Source: Alphaproteobacteria bacterium
Lineage (GTDB): Bacteria > Pseudomonadota > Alphaproteobacteria > Rs-D84
DNA length: 64,000 bases
Assembly: GCA_015062525.1 (NCBI GenBank)
Contig: SUUM01000003.1
Span: 88,012 to 152,011 of the forward strand
Reading direction: 5' to 3'
Shown: one piece after another, positions 62,063-64,000 of the stretch
Numbering within the stretch: position 1 is the stretch's first letter
Layout of the letters: the number at the start of each line of letters is the position of its first letter
Program-made: the position numbers and the translations under genes
Notes under the pieces: model-generated
What the model was told of the DNA's origin: nothing
What the model saw: only the letters and a program-made list of their open reading frames with translations
Databases searched by the model: none

Positions 62063-63280
62063 TTATTCGTATCTTAAACTGTCAATCGGGTTCAGTTTTG
62101 CTGCTTTCATCGCGGGCATAACCCCCGATGATAATCCCACGATAACTGCTACCGATACAGACAAAACCACCGGCCAAATACTGAACGGCACATTGTACCC
62201 CAGAATAAATCGTCCAACACCCTGGCTTAATCCCACACCTATAATCAGCCCAATCATAGACCCAATAAACGAAATTAAAACTGATTCAGACAAAAACTGA
62301 ATGATAATCATGCGTTCGCGCGCACCAATTGCCTTGCGTATACCAATTTCACGTGTACGCTCTGCAACCGATACCAACATCATGTTCATAATACCAATTG
62401 CACCCACCAAAAGCGACACCGCCGCAATCGCAATCAACAGCAACTTCATATACCCCGTCACGGTTGTCATTGTTTCCATAATCTGCTTCATATCCATAAT
62501 TTGAAAATCATCAACCGCATCGTCTTTTAATCTGTGTCTTTGACGCAACAGGGCGCTTATCTGTTCAATCGCCATATTGTTATCGGAATCTGCAAACAAT
62601 TTCAGCGCAACCATATTAACGGAATTTGGAAAACGCGAACCCTGCAGGCGCTTTTTCAGTGTTGTAATTGGAATCAAAATCATATCATCCTGACTGCCCA
62701 TTGCGGAATCACCCTTGGCGCGTGTAACCCCAATAATAACGAAAGGTGTGTTTTGTACACGAATAACCTGGCCTACGGGGTTTTCGGGCAAACCTAATTC
62801 CTCGGCTGTTTCTGGGCCAATTACCGCATAGGTTGATGCGTTTCGAACGGCGGACATGTCAAAGAACGTGCCGTGTTCCATTTCAATGTTTTGAACAATT
62901 GTATAGTCTGGATACACACCCATCAAAGATGTACCCCAGTTTTTGTTTCCATAAATTGCCTGGGCAGAACCCGGTTGAACCGGCGAAATCGCCATAACAT
63001 CAGGTAATTTTCCAATAAATTCTGCGTCTTGGATTGTCAAAGTTTGACGGTTTCCGGTACGCACCCCCGCACTTTGTGCCGCACCTGCGCGAATCATAAT
63101 TGTATTTGTCCCCAGTGATGAAAACTGGTCTGTGATTTCTTTCTGGACTGTTTCGCCCACCGCAACCATAATCACCACCGCCATAACACCGATGATAATC
63201 CCCAACACGGTCAAAAAAGAACGAATTTTATTCCCGCTGATTGACAGCCAAGATTCCTTGAAAATATCGTTAAAAGTCAT
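62063..63280 (-). CDS. MacB-like ABC transporter permease
   Basis: The 405-residue protein has a span near residue 20-45 (SFLTVLGIIIGVMAVVIMVAVG), a large periplasmic MacB domain (YTIVQNIEMEHGTFFDMSAV, IGVTRAKGDSAMGSQDD) and three C-terminal spans of the FtsX domain (TREIGIRKAIGARERMIIIQFL motif between them). MacB-type systems use mechanotransmission to export peptides or lipids with an outer channel. The ATPase is separate, encoded 12 bp upstream. AAGGGGAA precedes the start. Confidence 0.9.
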   Translation of the reverse strand: MTFNDIFKESWLSISGNKIRSFLTVLGIIIGVMAVVIMVAVGETVQKEITDQFSSLGTNTIMIRAGAAQSAGVRTGNRQTLTIQDAEFIGKLPDVMAISPVQPGSAQAIYGNKNWGTSLMGVYPDYTIVQNIEMEHGTFFDMSAVRNASTYAVIGPETAEELGLPENPVGQVIRVQNTPFVIIGVTRAKGDSAMGSQDDMILIPITTLKKRLQGSRFPNSVNMVALKLFADSDNNMAIEQISALLRQRHRLKDDAVDDFQIMDMKQIMETMTTVTGYMKLLLIAIAAVSLLVGAIGIMNMMLVSVAERTREIGIRKAIGARERMIIIQFLSESVLISFIGSMIGLIIGVGLSQGVGRFILGYNVPFSIWPVVLSVSVAVIVGLSSGVMPAMKAAKLNPIDSLRYE

Positions 63281-63292
63281 TGTATATTCCCC

Positions 63293-64000
63293 TTACAGGT
63301 TGTTGTCGTTGCGCGGAATTGGACCATCATAGTTTATTTTGCCATCGCGAATGTGTATCAAACGATTTGCGTATTTTGCAATATCAAATTCATGGGTAAT
63401 CATAATAATTGTAATCCCCAAATCTTTGTTAAGTTGCTTAAAGAATTGCAAAATATCGTGTCCCATTTTGCTGTCCAACGCACCCGTCGGTTCGTCCGCC
63501 AGAATCAGTTTTGGTTCCCCCGCCAACGCGCGTGCAATTGCAACACGTTGCTTCATCCCACCCGACAGTTGTGTTGGCAAATAAGATTCAAAATTTTCAA
63601 GTCCCACGCGTTTTAACATTTCGCGTGCACGTCGAACACGTTCATCCATTGGCAATCCACGATACATCAACGGCAACATTACATTGTCCAGAACGCTGCG
63701 CTTTGGCAACAAATTAAATTGTTGAAAAACAAATCCAATATGTTCATTTCGAACCGTTGCTAATTCATCCGGGGTCAGCCCCGTCACATCACGCCCATAT
63801 AATTCATAAGTTCCCGATGTTGGTGTGTCCAGTGCGCCAATTATATTCATGCACGTGGATTTTCCTGAACCCGATGGCCCCATAATCGCAACAAATTCGC
63901 CCGGCATGATTGTAAAGTTTATATCAAATAAAACCTGTTGTTCCCCACCCAGTTCCAGCGGGAAACTTTTATTAATACCTCTCAGCGAAATAATCGCATC
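63293..64000 (-). CDS. MacB-like ABC transporter ATP-binding protein (partial, N-terminus off the window)
   Basis: The frame is open to the window edge (31 codons beyond ATG 63907: DAIISLRGINKSFPLELGGE...). Walker A is GPSGSGKST, the Q-loop FVFQQFNLLP, the ABC signature LSGGMKQRVAIARAL, Walker B LILADEPTGAL and the H-loop MITHEFDIA. The MacB/LolD group is indicated by the sequence and by the adjoining permease. The ATG at 63907 is internal, since homologous sequence continues upstream. Confidence 0.92.
   Translation of the reverse strand, partial: DAIISLRGINKSFPLELGGEQQVLFDINFTIMPGEFVAIMGPSGSGKSTCMNIIGALDTPTSGTYELYGRDVTGLTPDELATVRNEHIGFVFQQFNLLPKRSVLDNVMLPLMYRGLPMDERVRRAREMLKRVGLENFESYLPTQLSGGMKQRVAIARALAGEPKLILADEPTGALDSKMGHDILQFFKQLNKDLGITIIMITHEFDIAKYANRLIHIRDGKINYDGPIPRNDNNL

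Overview
The window reads as chromosome of an uncultured alphaproteobacterium with a compact genome. Evidence in the sequence: an alpha-type SspB, a chromosomal ParA-ParB pair with parS sites, RpoH, LPS export genes (lptD, lptF, lpxD) and an isoleucyl-tRNA synthetase of the 'HWGH' eukaryote-like type. Many proteins are shorter than the usual family length, and several secreted Cys-containing proteins have no recognisable family. I would guess a host-associated (for example gut, RF32-like) or endosymbiont-related lineage; that placement is inference. No rRNA genes, CRISPR arrays, phages or classical IS transposases were seen.

Layout. 1-4740: a YfgM-like protein (cut by the edge), rpoH, a porin-like barrel and a large secreted Cys-rich protein. 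4766-7215 (minus): accC-accB, yidD, rnpA. 7330-10034: mreB, recF, sspB. 10057-12533 (minus): TPR protein and gpsA. 12555-14993: rsmG, two parS sites, parA, parB. 15062-15454 (minus): a 64-residue protein behind a structured leader. 15560-19466: xseB, mutS, truB, rpsO. 19500-20960: a repeat-rich island with an XRE protein behind a second structured leader and a DUF559 endonuclease gene between inverted repeats. 20963-25638: rpsT, plsY, a secreted protein, dprA, and a divergent dnaA. 25699-27172: tRNA-Val, duplicated tRNA-end sequence, and a Fic protein. 27212-31511: metG with a Met leader peptide and attenuator, queH, fabD, fabG. 31703-34723: mnmG, a GIY-YIG ORF between perfect inverted repeats, tRNA-Thr, an OmpH/Skp-like protein. 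34986-38690 (minus): a three-gene secreted-protein operon behind a third structured leader. 38744-42557: ileS with an Ile leader peptide, then nth. 42558-43202: a repeat patch. 43203-48943: fabZ, lpxD, nusA, infB. 48972-51221: an orphan VirD4-like ATPase. 51278-56963: rsmE, an RsuA-type pseudouridine synthase, a TPR protein, valS, an acyl-ACP thioesterase. 57002-64000 (minus): rlmN, SurA-like, lptD, lptF, and a MacB-like ABC transporter cut by the edge.

Most notable: three minus-strand 5' leaders (15283-15454, 19991-20132, 38456-38690) have unrelated sequences but the same design. Each has a hairpin with an 8-nt loop that pairs downstream, an adjacent long-range helix, and a switch of four segments 1:2 / 2:3 / 3:4, where 3:4 is an intrinsic terminator just before a Shine-Dalgarno and start codon. 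The pairings are kept although the bases differ, so they look like a cis-regulatory RNA family that I cannot match to a known class. Separately, metG and ileS each have a tiny leader ORF rich in the cognate codon followed by an intrinsic terminator, which suggests classical attenuation of aminoacyl-tRNA synthetases.

Other themes: start codons placed about 7-10 nt after a -10 box (leaderless mRNAs), two small nuclease genes bounded by inverted repeats that also occur elsewhere, and several dispersed palindromic repeat families.
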